Below, piece by piece: positions 8,822 to 16,761 of a DNA stretch of 64,000 nucleotides. The stretch spans positions 558,001-622,000 of the forward strand of contig NZ_QPMM01000002.1 of the NCBI RefSeq assembly GCF_003419895.1, given 5' to 3'. The stretch's first letter is position 1. Every line of letters starts with the position of its first letter. The notes under the pieces are model-generated. The model searched no databases. It was not told where the DNA came from and was given only the letters and a program-made list of their open reading frames with translations. The position numbers and the translations under genes are program-made. Origin of the DNA: Chitinophaga silvatica (GTDB lineage: Bacteria; Bacteroidota; Bacteroidia; Chitinophagales; Chitinophagaceae).

Positions 8822-9589
8822 ATGGAGATTGTTATCATTGGCACAGGTAACGTAGCGCATTGTTATGGGCAATTAATGAAAATTCATGGTCACCAGATTA
8901 GCCAGGTCATTAGCCGCAACCCCGAACACGCCCGTGAACTTGGTGAGATGTTAAATGCTTCCCATACAACCGATATTCAGGATATTAATATGGAAGCAGA
9001 TATATATATTCTGGCAGTTAGTGATTCCGCCATTTCCGAATTGAACGATGAACTTCGGCTGGGGAAAAGAATGGTTGCCCATACTGCCGGTGCAGTACCT
9101 CTAAGCGCTATTTCGAAAATTTCCTCCAATATTGGCGTCATCTATCCGCTTCAATCTATCCGTAAGGAAGTAAAAAATTACCCAACCATCCCGGTAATGC
9201 TGGAAGCCAGCAATGACGAAGTGCTCAGAAGACTCCAGGCGCTTGCCCAAAGTATTTCTGGTACAGTTACTTTCGCCGATTCAACTCAGCGACTTAAATA
9301 CCACCTCACCGCGGTGCTTTGTAATAATTTCACGAACCATTTAATTGCCCAGGCTAAGGCTTACTGCGAAAAGGAGCATCTCGACTTTTCCCTGCTTCAG
9401 CCGATTATTAAAGAAACTTTCGACCGGTTGGAGAAATATCCTCCGGAGGCAGTACAGACCGGGCCGGCAATCCGGCAGGATATTGTAACTATGAATTTGC
9501 ACCGTTCATTACTGGAAGGAAACGAATATATGCAGTTGGTATACCAGGTATTGTCGGATGCAATTTTTCAATTTCATCACAAATCTTAA
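8822..9589 (+). CDS. Rossmann-fold protein with DUF2520 domain
   Basis: This 255-residue protein begins with a dinucleotide-binding loop (IVIIGTGNVAHCYG, residues 3-16). It continues as an NADP oxidoreductase-like Rossmann domain (ILAVSDSAI, HTAGAVPL, GVIYPLQSI) and a helical DUF2520 domain (LTAVLCNNFTNHL, TGPAIRQD). The architecture is that of 6-phosphogluconate-dehydrogenase-like reductases, but the substrate is unknown. It is followed by kdsC, ubiA-like and maf genes in the same orientation, with a hairpin between it and kdsC. Confidence 0.85.
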   Translation: MEIVIIGTGNVAHCYGQLMKIHGHQISQVISRNPEHARELGEMLNASHTTDIQDINMEADIYILAVSDSAISELNDELRLGKRMVAHTAGAVPLSAISKISSNIGVIYPLQSIRKEVKNYPTIPVMLEASNDEVLRRLQALAQSISGTVTFADSTQRLKYHLTAVLCNNFTNHLIAQAKAYCEKEHLDFSLLQPIIKETFDRLEKYPPEAVQTGPAIRQDIVTMNLHRSLLEGNEYMQLVYQVLSDAIFQFHHKS

Positions 9590-9612
9590 GCAGCGATTAG
9601 GATATTATATAT

Positions 9613-9644
9613 AATGGTCATTTCATAAAATTGAAATGACCATT
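9613..9644. terminator. Perfect inverted repeat, possible terminator
   Basis: AATGGTCATTTCA and its complement form a 13-bp stem around a 6-nt loop, 23 nt after the DUF2520 stop. There is no T-run on the plus side, so it may stabilise an mRNA end rather than terminate. Confidence 0.5.
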
Positions 9645-9677
9645 CATTCCTGTGTCTTTTAAGAGATTATAAATCTT

Positions 9678-9685
9678 TATTTTTG
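9678..9685 (+). promoter_or_regulatory. -7 promoter element just upstream of kdsC
   Basis: TATTTTTG matches TAnnTTTG exactly and ends 6 nt before the kdsC ATG, implying a leaderless or very short-leader transcript. No TTG is visible at the expected -33 position. Confidence 0.45.
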
Positions 9686-9691
9686 AGCCCT

Positions 9692-10213
9692 ATGAACGTA
9701 TTGGCTTTATTCAAACCGATCACCACTTTCGTATTAGATGTGGATGGGGTACTTACAGATGGAACTTTGCAACTTTTGCCAGGTGGGGAAATGTCGCGCA
9801 AGATGAATATTAAGGATGGCTATGCAATGCAATTGGCAATTAAGAAAGGCTATCGGGTAGTAATTATATCAGGCGGAAAATCAGAAAGCGTGGTAAGTCG
9901 CTTACAAGGGCTTGGCATTAAAGATATTTTTACCGGAATTACGGAGAAGAAAGAAAAACTGCAGGATTATGTATTTGAAAATGATCTGCGCTGGGAAGAA
10001 ATAATCTATATGGGTGACGATATTCCTGATTATATGCCCATGCAGATGGTAGGCTTACCTGTTTGCCCTGCCGATGCCGCACCAGAAATTAAAAGTATCT
10101 CAAAATATATTTCCCCTTTACCAGGCGGACATGGTTGCGTGAGAGAAGTAATGGAAAAGGTATTGAAATTGAATGGTCATTGGCTTATGGATGAAGGCAT
10201 AGCATCAAAATAA
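9692..10213 (+). CDS. kdsC: KdsC-type HAD phosphatase (3-deoxy-D-manno-octulosonate 8-phosphate phosphatase)
   Basis: This 173-residue HAD hydrolase lacks a cap domain. Motif I is FVLDVDGVLTDG with nucleophile Asp16 and Asp18. Motif II is IISGGKSESV, and motif IV is MGDDIPDYMPM. Size and motifs fit KdsC, which dephosphorylates KDO-8-phosphate in lipopolysaccharide core synthesis; YrbI-like phosphatases of related nonulosonate pathways are an alternative. I use the ATG at 9692 because an upstream TTG in the same frame overlaps a promoter element. The next gene begins 15 nt downstream. Confidence 0.88.
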   Translation: MNVLALFKPITTFVLDVDGVLTDGTLQLLPGGEMSRKMNIKDGYAMQLAIKKGYRVVIISGGKSESVVSRLQGLGIKDIFTGITEKKEKLQDYVFENDLRWEEIIYMGDDIPDYMPMQMVGLPVCPADAAPEIKSISKYISPLPGGHGCVREVMEKVLKLNGHWLMDEGIASK

Positions 10214-10228
10214 TCAACAAAAGAAACT

Positions 10229-11170
10229 ATGAAGCACTGGGCTGCATTTTTCAAACTAATCAGATACCCTAATCTAATATATATAGCGCTTACCCAATTC
10301 CTACTGCAATATTGTGTAGTTGAGCCTGTATTACGTAGTGAAGGGGAGGAACCATCTTTATCAGTTCCATTATTCGTGCTTCTTTCTATATCCACTGTTT
10401 TAATTGCTGCTGCGGGATACATTATTAATGATTACTTCGATATCAATATCGATATTGTTAATAAGCCCGATAAAATGGTGCTGGATAAGGTAATTAGTCG
10501 CCGTTGGGCAATGGCCTGGCATACATTCCTGAATATGGCCGGGGTATCGCTTGGCTTTCTGGTGGCCTGGAAAACAGGACAATTCTACCTGGGTTTTACA
10601 CAAGTGATCTGTTCCCTGTTACTCTGGTTTTATTCCACCTCTTTTAAAAGACAGGCAATAATCGGTAATGTGGTAATTTCTATATTAACAGCATTATCGG
10701 TTGTAGTAGTTGGATTTTATGAAAAACAAATCTATCAGAGTTTTGAAGCTATTCTTTCTCCGATTGGCAGAAAGCTGATTCAGATAATAGGAGTATACGC
10801 TCTCTTTGCATTCCTTATTTCAATGGTCCGTGAAATAGTGAAGGACCTGGAAGATATGATAGGAGATAGTAAAGATGGCTGCAGAACATTTCCAATTGTT
10901 TGGGGAGTATTACCTACCAAACGATTATGCAGTGCATTGATTTTTGGATTGATAGGTATTATTTTATTGGTTGAAGTAAGAGTGTGGATTTTGGGATGGT
11001 ATATCGCTATTATTTATCTCATTGCATTGGTACAGTTGCCGAGCTTTTATATATATCTGTTATTGAAAAAAGCTAACCTGCCACCTGAATATCATAAAGT
11101 TAGTTCTTTGGTTAAATGGGTGATGCTTACAGGTATTCTTTCTATGATCTTCTTTAAAATTTATTTATAA
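10229..11170 (+). CDS. UbiA-family prenyltransferase, digeranylgeranylglyceryl-phosphate-synthase-like
   Basis: This 313-residue membrane protein has about eight hydrophobic segments. It carries both aspartate-rich motifs of UbiA enzymes: NDYFDINID (67-75) and REIVKDLEDMIGD (201-213), which bind Mg-prenyl diphosphate. Bacteroidota homologues are usually annotated as geranylgeranylglycerol-phosphate geranylgeranyltransferase, an archaeal-type ether-lipid enzyme. Quinone or haem prenyl transfer cannot be excluded from the motifs alone. It lies between kdsC and maf; its stop codon directly abuts the maf start. Confidence 0.82.
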   Translation: MKHWAAFFKLIRYPNLIYIALTQFLLQYCVVEPVLRSEGEEPSLSVPLFVLLSISTVLIAAAGYIINDYFDINIDIVNKPDKMVLDKVISRRWAMAWHTFLNMAGVSLGFLVAWKTGQFYLGFTQVICSLLLWFYSTSFKRQAIIGNVVISILTALSVVVVGFYEKQIYQSFEAILSPIGRKLIQIIGVYALFAFLISMVREIVKDLEDMIGDSKDGCRTFPIVWGVLPTKRLCSALIFGLIGIILLVEVRVWILGWYIAIIYLIALVQLPSFYIYLLLKKANLPPEYHKVSSLVKWVMLTGILSMIFFKIYL

Positions 11171-11743
11171 ATGTATTCTGGTAAACCAGTTGTGCTGGCT
11201 TCACAGTCGCCCCGTCGTAAGCAACTGTTGGAGCAGGCCGGCATTCCTTTTGAAATCAAAGTTGTTGAAACTGCTGAAACTTATCCTGAAGGGTTGGAGA
11301 TTCCCGACATTCCTGTTTGGATTGCCCGACAGAAGGCTGCGGCTGTACAGCAGTTGTGTAGCCCGAATGATATCATAATTGCGGCAGACACAGTGGTTGT
11401 ATTGGATGACGTTATTATCGGAAAGCCCAAAGACAGAGCGGATGCGGTCAGAATCCTTACTACATTAAGTGGCAGAGAACATAGGGTTATAACCGGTGTG
11501 ATAATACAGCAGGGAGATAAAGAGAAAGCATTTTCAAAAATTACTTACGTCACTTTTAAACCATTAACCCCGGAACAGGTCTATTATTATGTAGACCATT
11601 ACAAACCCTTTGATAAGGCCGGGGCATACGCGATTCAGGAATGGATTGGGGCAGTAGCGATAGAGGGAATTAATGGATGTTTCTATAATGTAATGGGCTT
11701 ACCTGTGAGTAATGTAGTTACAGAACTGGAGGCCTTTTCCTGA
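11171..11743 (+). CDS. maf: Maf-type nucleoside triphosphate pyrophosphatase
   Basis: This 190-residue Maf/HAM1-superfamily protein hydrolyses non-canonical or excess nucleoside triphosphates to the monophosphate and pyrophosphate. Signature SQSPRR is at residues 11-16 and the catalytic acid region is IIAADTVVVLDD (Asp73). The late FDKAGAYAIQEW fits the dTTP/UTP-preferring YhdE class. The ATG follows the preceding TAA with no gap, so translation is probably coupled. Confidence 0.93.
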   Translation: MYSGKPVVLASQSPRRKQLLEQAGIPFEIKVVETAETYPEGLEIPDIPVWIARQKAAAVQQLCSPNDIIIAADTVVVLDDVIIGKPKDRADAVRILTTLSGREHRVITGVIIQQGDKEKAFSKITYVTFKPLTPEQVYYYVDHYKPFDKAGAYAIQEWIGAVAIEGINGCFYNVMGLPVSNVVTELEAFS

Positions 11744-11773
11744 TACCCTGTTTTACTTTCCCCTCAAAGAATA

Positions 11774-11800
11774 ACGGCGCAGAGATCTGCGCCGTATTTT
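11774..11800 (+). terminator. Terminator after maf, shared with convergent hom
   Basis: ACGGCGCAG and CTGCGCCGT form a 9-bp GC-rich stem with a 4-nt loop, followed by ATTTTG. It lies between two convergent genes. Confidence 0.75.
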
Positions 11801-11828
11801 GTTGGTTTTTGCTTCATTAATAATAGCG

Positions 11829-13010
11829 TTATTCCAATACCAGGATATTCACATCCTTATTTTTCAACCATCCGGCTTCTCTGAGTTTTTGCAGGTTGAT
11901 AGTTCCTACAACATAGCGCCATTCGGCTGATTCATATTTTTCTGATATATGGAAGAATTCGGTTAGGTCAACCTGGCCCTGAGTTTTATAACGCAGGTAT
12001 ATTTTCAGTTGAACATCGTTTGTAAAACTAGGTTGATTATTTTGTTTGATTTTTTTGTACTCGTACCTATAGTTGTAGAGCAGAGCAGAAATATCGGAGA
12101 GTACAGCACTACCGGTAGCAGTACCACCGGCACCTTTACCAACAAAGAATTGTTTGTCGGTGAAAGCACTTTCAAGCAGAATACCATTGTACTCGTTATA
12201 CACGTCGTATAATAGGTTATGTTCTTTTACCAGATGCGGTAATACGTAGGAGAATACGTGGCCATTCTGACGACGGCATTGTGCGATCAGTTTAATAGTA
12301 CTATTACGTTGTCTGGCAAATTGAATATCGAAATCATTGAGGTGATGTATTCCGAAGTTGAATACCTCTTCCGGCTTCACGAAAGTACCGAAAGCATGCA
12401 GGAGAAGAATTACGATTTTGAATTTTGGATCATAACCTTCGATATCCAGTGTAGGGTCGGTTTCTGCGAAACCTAGATCCTGTGCTTGTTGCAGTGCTGT
12501 TTCGAAGCTGAGATTTTCTTCAAAAATTTTGGTAAGAATATAGTTGGTAGATCCATTACAGATTCCTTCAACAGCGTTGAGCAAGTCGTTATCGTAGTAT
12601 TCTTCCAGGTTGCGAATAATTGGAATACTAGCGCAGCTGGAGGCCTCGTATAAGAAAGGCACTTTATTTTCTGCCTGTAATTGGTAAAGAGCTGGCAGGT
12701 TTTCGGCAATCATTCGTTTGCTGGCACTTACTACGGCTTTACCATTGCGAAGTGCTGTGCTAACAATTTCAAATGCAGCTTCAGTATCATTGATCAGTTC
12801 TACTACCACATCGATAGTCGGATCTTCAAGGATTTCATTTTTATCAGTGGTAAAATAACTGCTGTCGATAGGCCTTGTTTTATTAGGGTCTTTAATACAT
12901 ATCTTTTTGATACGTGCATTAATACCTTTTGTTCTGTTAAGCACTTCGTACAGTCCTTGTCCTACCACTCCGAATCCAAAAATACCTAGATTGATGATCT
13001 TGTTTTCCAT
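11829..13010 (-). CDS. hom: Homoserine dehydrogenase
   Basis: This 393-residue enzyme reduces aspartate semialdehyde to homoserine, the branch point to methionine and threonine. The NAD(P) loop is GIFGFGVVGQGL (9-20). VVSASKRMIAENLP and the homoserine-binding GICNGSTNYIL, FAETDPTLDIEGYDPKFK and GKGAGGTATGSAVLSD are family signatures. It is a stand-alone enzyme without a fused aspartokinase. It lies 72 nt downstream of the transsulfuration-type gene on the same strand and is probably under the same SAM riboswitch. Confidence 0.95.
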   Translation of the reverse strand: MENKIINLGIFGFGVVGQGLYEVLNRTKGINARIKKICIKDPNKTRPIDSSYFTTDKNEILEDPTIDVVVELINDTEAAFEIVSTALRNGKAVVSASKRMIAENLPALYQLQAENKVPFLYEASSCASIPIIRNLEEYYDNDLLNAVEGICNGSTNYILTKIFEENLSFETALQQAQDLGFAETDPTLDIEGYDPKFKIVILLLHAFGTFVKPEEVFNFGIHHLNDFDIQFARQRNSTIKLIAQCRRQNGHVFSYVLPHLVKEHNLLYDVYNEYNGILLESAFTDKQFFVGKGAGGTATGSAVLSDISALLYNYRYEYKKIKQNNQPSFTNDVQLKIYLRYKTQGQVDLTEFFHISEKYESAEWRYVVGTINLQKLREAGWLKNKDVNILVLE

Positions 13011-13082
13011 ACTTTTTTTTCAAACTTAATGCTGCATGCAGGATTACAGGTTGCGTATATCCGGCTCCGTTACCAGGCAGCT

Positions 13083-14261
13083 TTATTGTAAAACAGTGAT
13101 TTGCTTGCCAGCCGGATGGTTTAATTTATCCAGCGCTTGTTTCAGGTCATTGATCAGGTCTTCTGCATCTTCAATTCCGATGGATAGTCGGATGCATGAA
13201 TCCTGTAACCCGCTTTTTTTCCGAAAATCTTCGGGAATGTTTCTATGAGTCATGGTGGCCGGGTGGGCCAGCATACTTTTTACACCGCCGAAACTTTCTG
13301 CCAGCTTAAACAACTTTGTTGCATTCACAATACGGATAGCATTTTTAATGTTGTCGCTCTTTAATGAAAAGCTAACCAATGCGCCGTAGTTCTTTTGTTG
13401 TTTGCGGGCAATATGATGATTTTTATGTGTGGCTAATCCGGGATAGAATACTTTATCTATAGCAGGATGAGTTGCCAGCCAATTAGCGATAGTACTGGCA
13501 TTGCTACACTGTTTTTCCAGTCGTAAATACAGCGTTTCAATTCCACGGATTGTTAACCATGCTTCAAACGGGCTTAAAATACTTCCGGAAATATTTTGAT
13601 TATATCTGATCTGATCGGCCAGCACTTTGGAGTTGACAACTACCAGTCCGGCTATTACATCGCAGTGACCGGCCAAATATTTAGAAGCGCTATGGATAAC
13701 TATATCAGCGCCTAATGTTAAGGGTTGTTGAAGTAATGGAGTACTGAAAGTATTATCTACTACCAGCAGGATATCGTGTTGTTTGGCAATTTTGCTGATC
13801 GATTTGATATCAGAAACCTTCAAAGTAGGATTGGTAGGAGATTCTAACCAAATCACTTTCGTTTTAGGTGTGATAGCAGCCAATACTTTATCAATATTAC
13901 TGGTATCAACAAAATTTACCTTAATACCAAAGCGTTCAAACATATGGTTGAATATTTGAAAGATGCCTCCGTAGGTATCTTCCACCGCCATAATTTCATC
14001 GCCCGATTTCAATAATTTTAATACAGCATCAATGGCAGACATGCCACTGGCAAAGGCAAAGCCAGCAAATCCTTCTTCCAGATTGCAGATCAGATCCTCC
14101 AGTACTTTTCTGGTAGGATTATTTGCTCTGGAAAATTCAAAGCCCTTATTAATGCCCGGAGATTCCTGCACAAAAGTGGACGTCTGATAGATAGGCACGG
14201 ATATGGCGCCTGTCAGTTCATCTACCGGAATGCTATGAATCAGTTGTGTTGCTGTTTTCAT
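13083..14261 (-). CDS. metB: Cystathionine gamma-synthase-type PLP enzyme
   Basis: This 392-residue fold-type I PLP enzyme belongs to the Cys/Met metabolism family. YGGIFQIFNHMF binds the cofactor region, SPTNPTLKVSDI and VDNTFSTPLLQQPL are conserved, and the Schiff-base lysine is Lys194 in IHSASKYLAGHCDV. The SAM-I riboswitch upstream and hom downstream place it in methionine synthesis, which favours cystathionine gamma-synthase. Cystathionine beta/gamma-lyase or O-acetylhomoserine sulfhydrylase activity cannot be ruled out by sequence reading, so the gene symbol is provisional. Confidence 0.85.
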   Translation of the reverse strand: MKTATQLIHSIPVDELTGAISVPIYQTSTFVQESPGINKGFEFSRANNPTRKVLEDLICNLEEGFAGFAFASGMSAIDAVLKLLKSGDEIMAVEDTYGGIFQIFNHMFERFGIKVNFVDTSNIDKVLAAITPKTKVIWLESPTNPTLKVSDIKSISKIAKQHDILLVVDNTFSTPLLQQPLTLGADIVIHSASKYLAGHCDVIAGLVVVNSKVLADQIRYNQNISGSILSPFEAWLTIRGIETLYLRLEKQCSNASTIANWLATHPAIDKVFYPGLATHKNHHIARKQQKNYGALVSFSLKSDNIKNAIRIVNATKLFKLAESFGGVKSMLAHPATMTHRNIPEDFRKKSGLQDSCIRLSIGIEDAEDLINDLKQALDKLNHPAGKQITVLQ

Positions 14262-14366
14262 TTGTTTAAATATTTTAATGATATAGAAGCCGTTTTATGG
14301 TGCAACTTTATCATTAAAGATCAACTTAAACAACATTAATCCTAAGAAATTTGAGAGAAGAAGGCA

Positions 14367-14402
14367 TAAAAAAAGCTCTCCCTATGTTGGAAGAGCTCTT
14401 TT
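14367..14402 (-). terminator. Terminator (expression platform) of the SAM riboswitch
   Basis: On the minus strand AAGAGCTCTTCC pairs with GGAGAGCTTT with one bulge, followed by a run of T. It lies about 40 nt after the aptamer and 105 nt before the ATG, so SAM binding would be expected to stop transcription here. Confidence 0.8.
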
Positions 14403-14441
14403 AGAAAGTTATATATATCTATGAAGAATAATCTCTGCCAA

Positions 14442-14554
14442 CTTATCTTTCTCCCGACTGAGTCGAGAGCAGGAATTAGCACCTTTTTCCTGATATAATC
14501 AGGAATGGTTGCTAAGGCATCGTAGGGCCAAGTCCCTCCGCCTTTCTGGATAAG
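14442..14554 (-). promoter_or_regulatory. SAM-I (S-box) riboswitch
   Basis: The minus strand contains the S-box core in order: CTTATCCAGAAAGGCGGAGG, GACTTGGCCC, GATGCCTTAGCAACC, GGTGCTAATTCC and a closing GATAAG that pairs with the first CTTATC to form P1. The P3 arm (TTCCTGATTATATCAGGAA) is a perfect hairpin. With the promoter upstream and terminator downstream, this is a complete feedback leader for methionine-branch genes. Confidence 0.96.
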
Positions 14555-14573
14555 TGTTGTGTAAGAACTGGCG

Positions 14574-14606
14574 CAAAGTTAAGGGTACTTTGATCAGATT
14601 TCCAAA
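14574..14606 (-). promoter_or_regulatory. Promoter of the SAM-riboswitch transcript
   Basis: The minus strand reads TTTG (14603-14606), a 21-nt spacer, then TAACTTTG (14574-14581), an excellent -33/-7 pair. The predicted start lies roughly a dozen bases before the aptamer. Confidence 0.82.
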
Positions 14607-14675
14607 TCCTTCTGTTAAAAATATTTTTTCATCCTCCCGATTTCTTAACTTTAAATGATAATCAACCGGTATAAT

Positions 14676-15989
14676 ATGTTTGTTAACCTACCGCTCACAG
14701 AGGAGCTATTCCAGCACATCTGGGCACTACGCCTGTTTCAGCAAGACAACCTTACCACAACCTCCGGAGAAAGCCTGACTATCTTATCTCCTGGCCGGAT
14801 TAACCGACATGCCGGGCCGGATTTTGAAGCTGCGAAAATCCGATTAGGTTCCGTACTCTGGATAGGAAATGTAGAACTGCACTTAAGAACCTCCGACTGG
14901 TTCAGACATCACCACCAGAATAATCCTCAGTATCAGCGGATTATCCTGCATGTGGTATTTGTTCATGATCTGCCTTCATCGCATCATCCGGATGTACCTT
15001 GTCTGGAGCTACAACAATATATCCCCAAAATTCTGTTGCAGCGCTATGAACAACTAAGGCGATTATCGCCTTTTGTTCCCTGTGCTCCAATTATTGATCA
15101 CTTGCCTCATCTGACCTGGGTTAGCTGGAAGGAGCGGCTATTGGCAGAACGTTGGGAGCGCAAAACAGAAAGTTTTAAAACCTGGCTAGAATGCAATAAT
15201 TATAATTGGGAAGAAGTTTGTTACTGGGCATTGGCACAGAGTTATGGTACTCCTGTAAACGCCATGCCTTTCCTGCAACTGGCACAATCTGTATCATATA
15301 AGATTCTGCTTAGATACAGCAATAATCTTTTGCAAATGGAGGCTTTGGTATTCGGACAGGCAGGCATGCTAAATGGTTCTTTTACCGATTCATATCCGTT
15401 GGAATTACAGGAGATTTATACACATATGCAGCATAAGCACCAGTTGCTTCCAATATCTGCCGATCTCTGGAACTGGCTAAGAGTCAGACCATCGGCTTTC
15501 CCAACTATTCGTATAGCCACATTTGCAAGTCTTTTACAGCAAAGACCCCGTTTGTTTTCCAAACTCCTGGAAGCTGAGAGTCTGAAGGAGCTGGAGCAGT
15601 TATTTTCCATATGCCCATCTCCGTACTGGCATCGGCATTACCGGTTTAATCAGGAAGTAGATTCTACTCAATTACCTGCAACTCAAATAGTAAATAATAT
15701 TCTTATAAATACGGTGTTGCCCTTGTTGCAGCTGTATGGAAGAATAAAACAGCAAACGTATTATCAGCAAAAGGCAATAGATCTTTTGCAGCAATTACCT
15801 CCGGAAAAAAATTCAATCACGAAAAGCTGGAAAAGTATAGGTGTCACTGCTGTAAATGCTTTTGAGTCGCAGGCCTTGTTGCAACTTAAGAGGTATTATT
15901 GCGAGGAGAAACAATGCCTTAAATGTGCAGTAGGGGTTAAATTATTGAGTGAATGCTGCGGAGGTTTCTCGCAAAGGCGCAAAGATTAA
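14676..15989 (+). CDS. DUF2851 family protein
   Basis: This 437-residue protein is of a family widespread in Bacteroidota with no established function. Conserved phrases are LTEELFQHIWALRLF, LSPGRINRHAGPDFEAAKI, GNVELHLRTSDW, HVVFVHD and YWALAQSYGTPVNAMPFLQLA. A cysteine cluster (CEEKQCLKC, then ECC) near the C-terminus could bind metal. A TAACTTTA promoter-like element ends just before an upstream in-frame ATG (14655), so I prefer the ATG at 14676 (MFVNLPLTEELF). The final FSQRRKD and the stop codon are encoded by the left arm of an intergenic repeat. Confidence 0.83.
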   Translation: MFVNLPLTEELFQHIWALRLFQQDNLTTTSGESLTILSPGRINRHAGPDFEAAKIRLGSVLWIGNVELHLRTSDWFRHHHQNNPQYQRIILHVVFVHDLPSSHHPDVPCLELQQYIPKILLQRYEQLRRLSPFVPCAPIIDHLPHLTWVSWKERLLAERWERKTESFKTWLECNNYNWEEVCYWALAQSYGTPVNAMPFLQLAQSVSYKILLRYSNNLLQMEALVFGQAGMLNGSFTDSYPLELQEIYTHMQHKHQLLPISADLWNWLRVRPSAFPTIRIATFASLLQQRPRLFSKLLEAESLKELEQLFSICPSPYWHRHYRFNQEVDSTQLPATQIVNNILINTVLPLLQLYGRIKQQTYYQQKAIDLLQQLPPEKNSITKSWKSIGVTAVNAFESQALLQLKRYYCEEKQCLKCAVGVKLLSECCGGFSQRRKD

Positions 15990-16177
15990 TATTAAGGCGC
16001 AAAGGATTTTTTTAAGATTAATAAGGATCGGAGCGATTATTATTAAGAATTACTGACAGGTTACTAATATTATTGTATTGAAACCAATTGAAAATCTTTT
16101 AAACATTCTTTTTTCCTTAAAAATCTTAAAAAAAGTCCTTTGTGCCTTAATATTAATCTTTGCGCCTTTGCGAGAAA
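15965..16177. repeat. Inverted-repeat element A (CGCAAAGGCGCAAAG family)
   Basis: Two arms of about 55 nt (15965-16019 and 16122-16177) are reverse complements with one substitution and one small indel, separated by 102 nt. Both arms carry TTTCTCGCAAAGGCGCAAAG followed by ATTAATATTAAGG. The left arm encodes the last residues of the DUF2851 protein; the right arm ends 2 nt from the osmC stop. Related elements occur at 47423 and 55322. No transposase or target-site duplication is visible. Confidence 0.85.
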
Positions 16178-16179
16178 AA

Positions 16180-16587
16180 TTACCAGTTAAAAGTTACGTT
16201 TTGTGCAATCTCAGGGTGAATACTATGGGCAACCGGGCAGGTATGAGCAGCACGTTCAAGTATAGTTCTTTCTTTTTCGCCAAGGTTCAGTCCTTGAGGG
16301 AAATCAATAACTACATTAAGTCCGGTGATTCTACGTGGATCGGTACCCATGATTTTCTGAACACTTACCTTGGTGCCTTCTATTGGCCATTTATTGTCTC
16401 TGGCCTTGATTCCCATAATGGTAAGCATGCAGGATCCTAAAGCTGCAGCAACCAGGTCGGTAGGTGAAAATCTTTCTCCTTTTCCGTTATTATCTACAGG
16501 AGGATCAGTTTCTATTACAGTGCCTGATTGCAGGTGAGTAGCAGTTGTTCTTAACTCTCCTGTATAGACGATGGAAGCAGTTTGCAT
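16180..16587 (-). CDS. OsmC family peroxiredoxin-like protein
   Basis: This 135-residue OsmC/Ohr-fold protein has both redox cysteines: Cys53 in AAALGSCMLTIMGI and Cys117 in AAHTCPVAHSIHP. The family reduces organic or lipid hydroperoxides with a dithiol partner. The sequence is closer to the YhfA-like OsmC group than to Ohr, so the substrate is uncertain. It is convergent with the DUF2851 gene, with repeat element A filling the gap. Confidence 0.88.
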   Translation of the reverse strand: MQTASIVYTGELRTTATHLQSGTVIETDPPVDNNGKGERFSPTDLVAAALGSCMLTIMGIKARDNKWPIEGTKVSVQKIMGTDPRRITGLNVVIDFPQGLNLGEKERTILERAAHTCPVAHSIHPEIAQNVTFNW

Positions 16588-16695
16588 ATAGTTATAAAAT
16601 TTTGAGTTGTTCTATCACCCTCAAAAATAAAGGTATTTTTAAGATTCCCATAAAGTCAACGAACATATGTTAAACTAAAAAAAAATTAGCTACGT

Positions 16696-16723
16696 TTGTA
16701 ATATATACATAACAATACCTTTG
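16696..16723 (+). promoter_or_regulatory. Promoter for the secreted protein gene at 16762
   Basis: TTG (16696-16698) and TACCTTTG (16716-16723) are 17 nt apart. A second TAnnTTTG match (TACGTTTG, 16691-16698) overlaps the -33 element. Confidence 0.6.
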
Positions 16724-16761
16724 TAAAAGCGTTTATTTATTATACCATAATATAGCCCGCT

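Noticed and set aside
15965..16177. Insertion sequence or complete MITE
   Set aside because: No transposase and no target-site duplication can be seen, so it is kept as an inverted-repeat element only.
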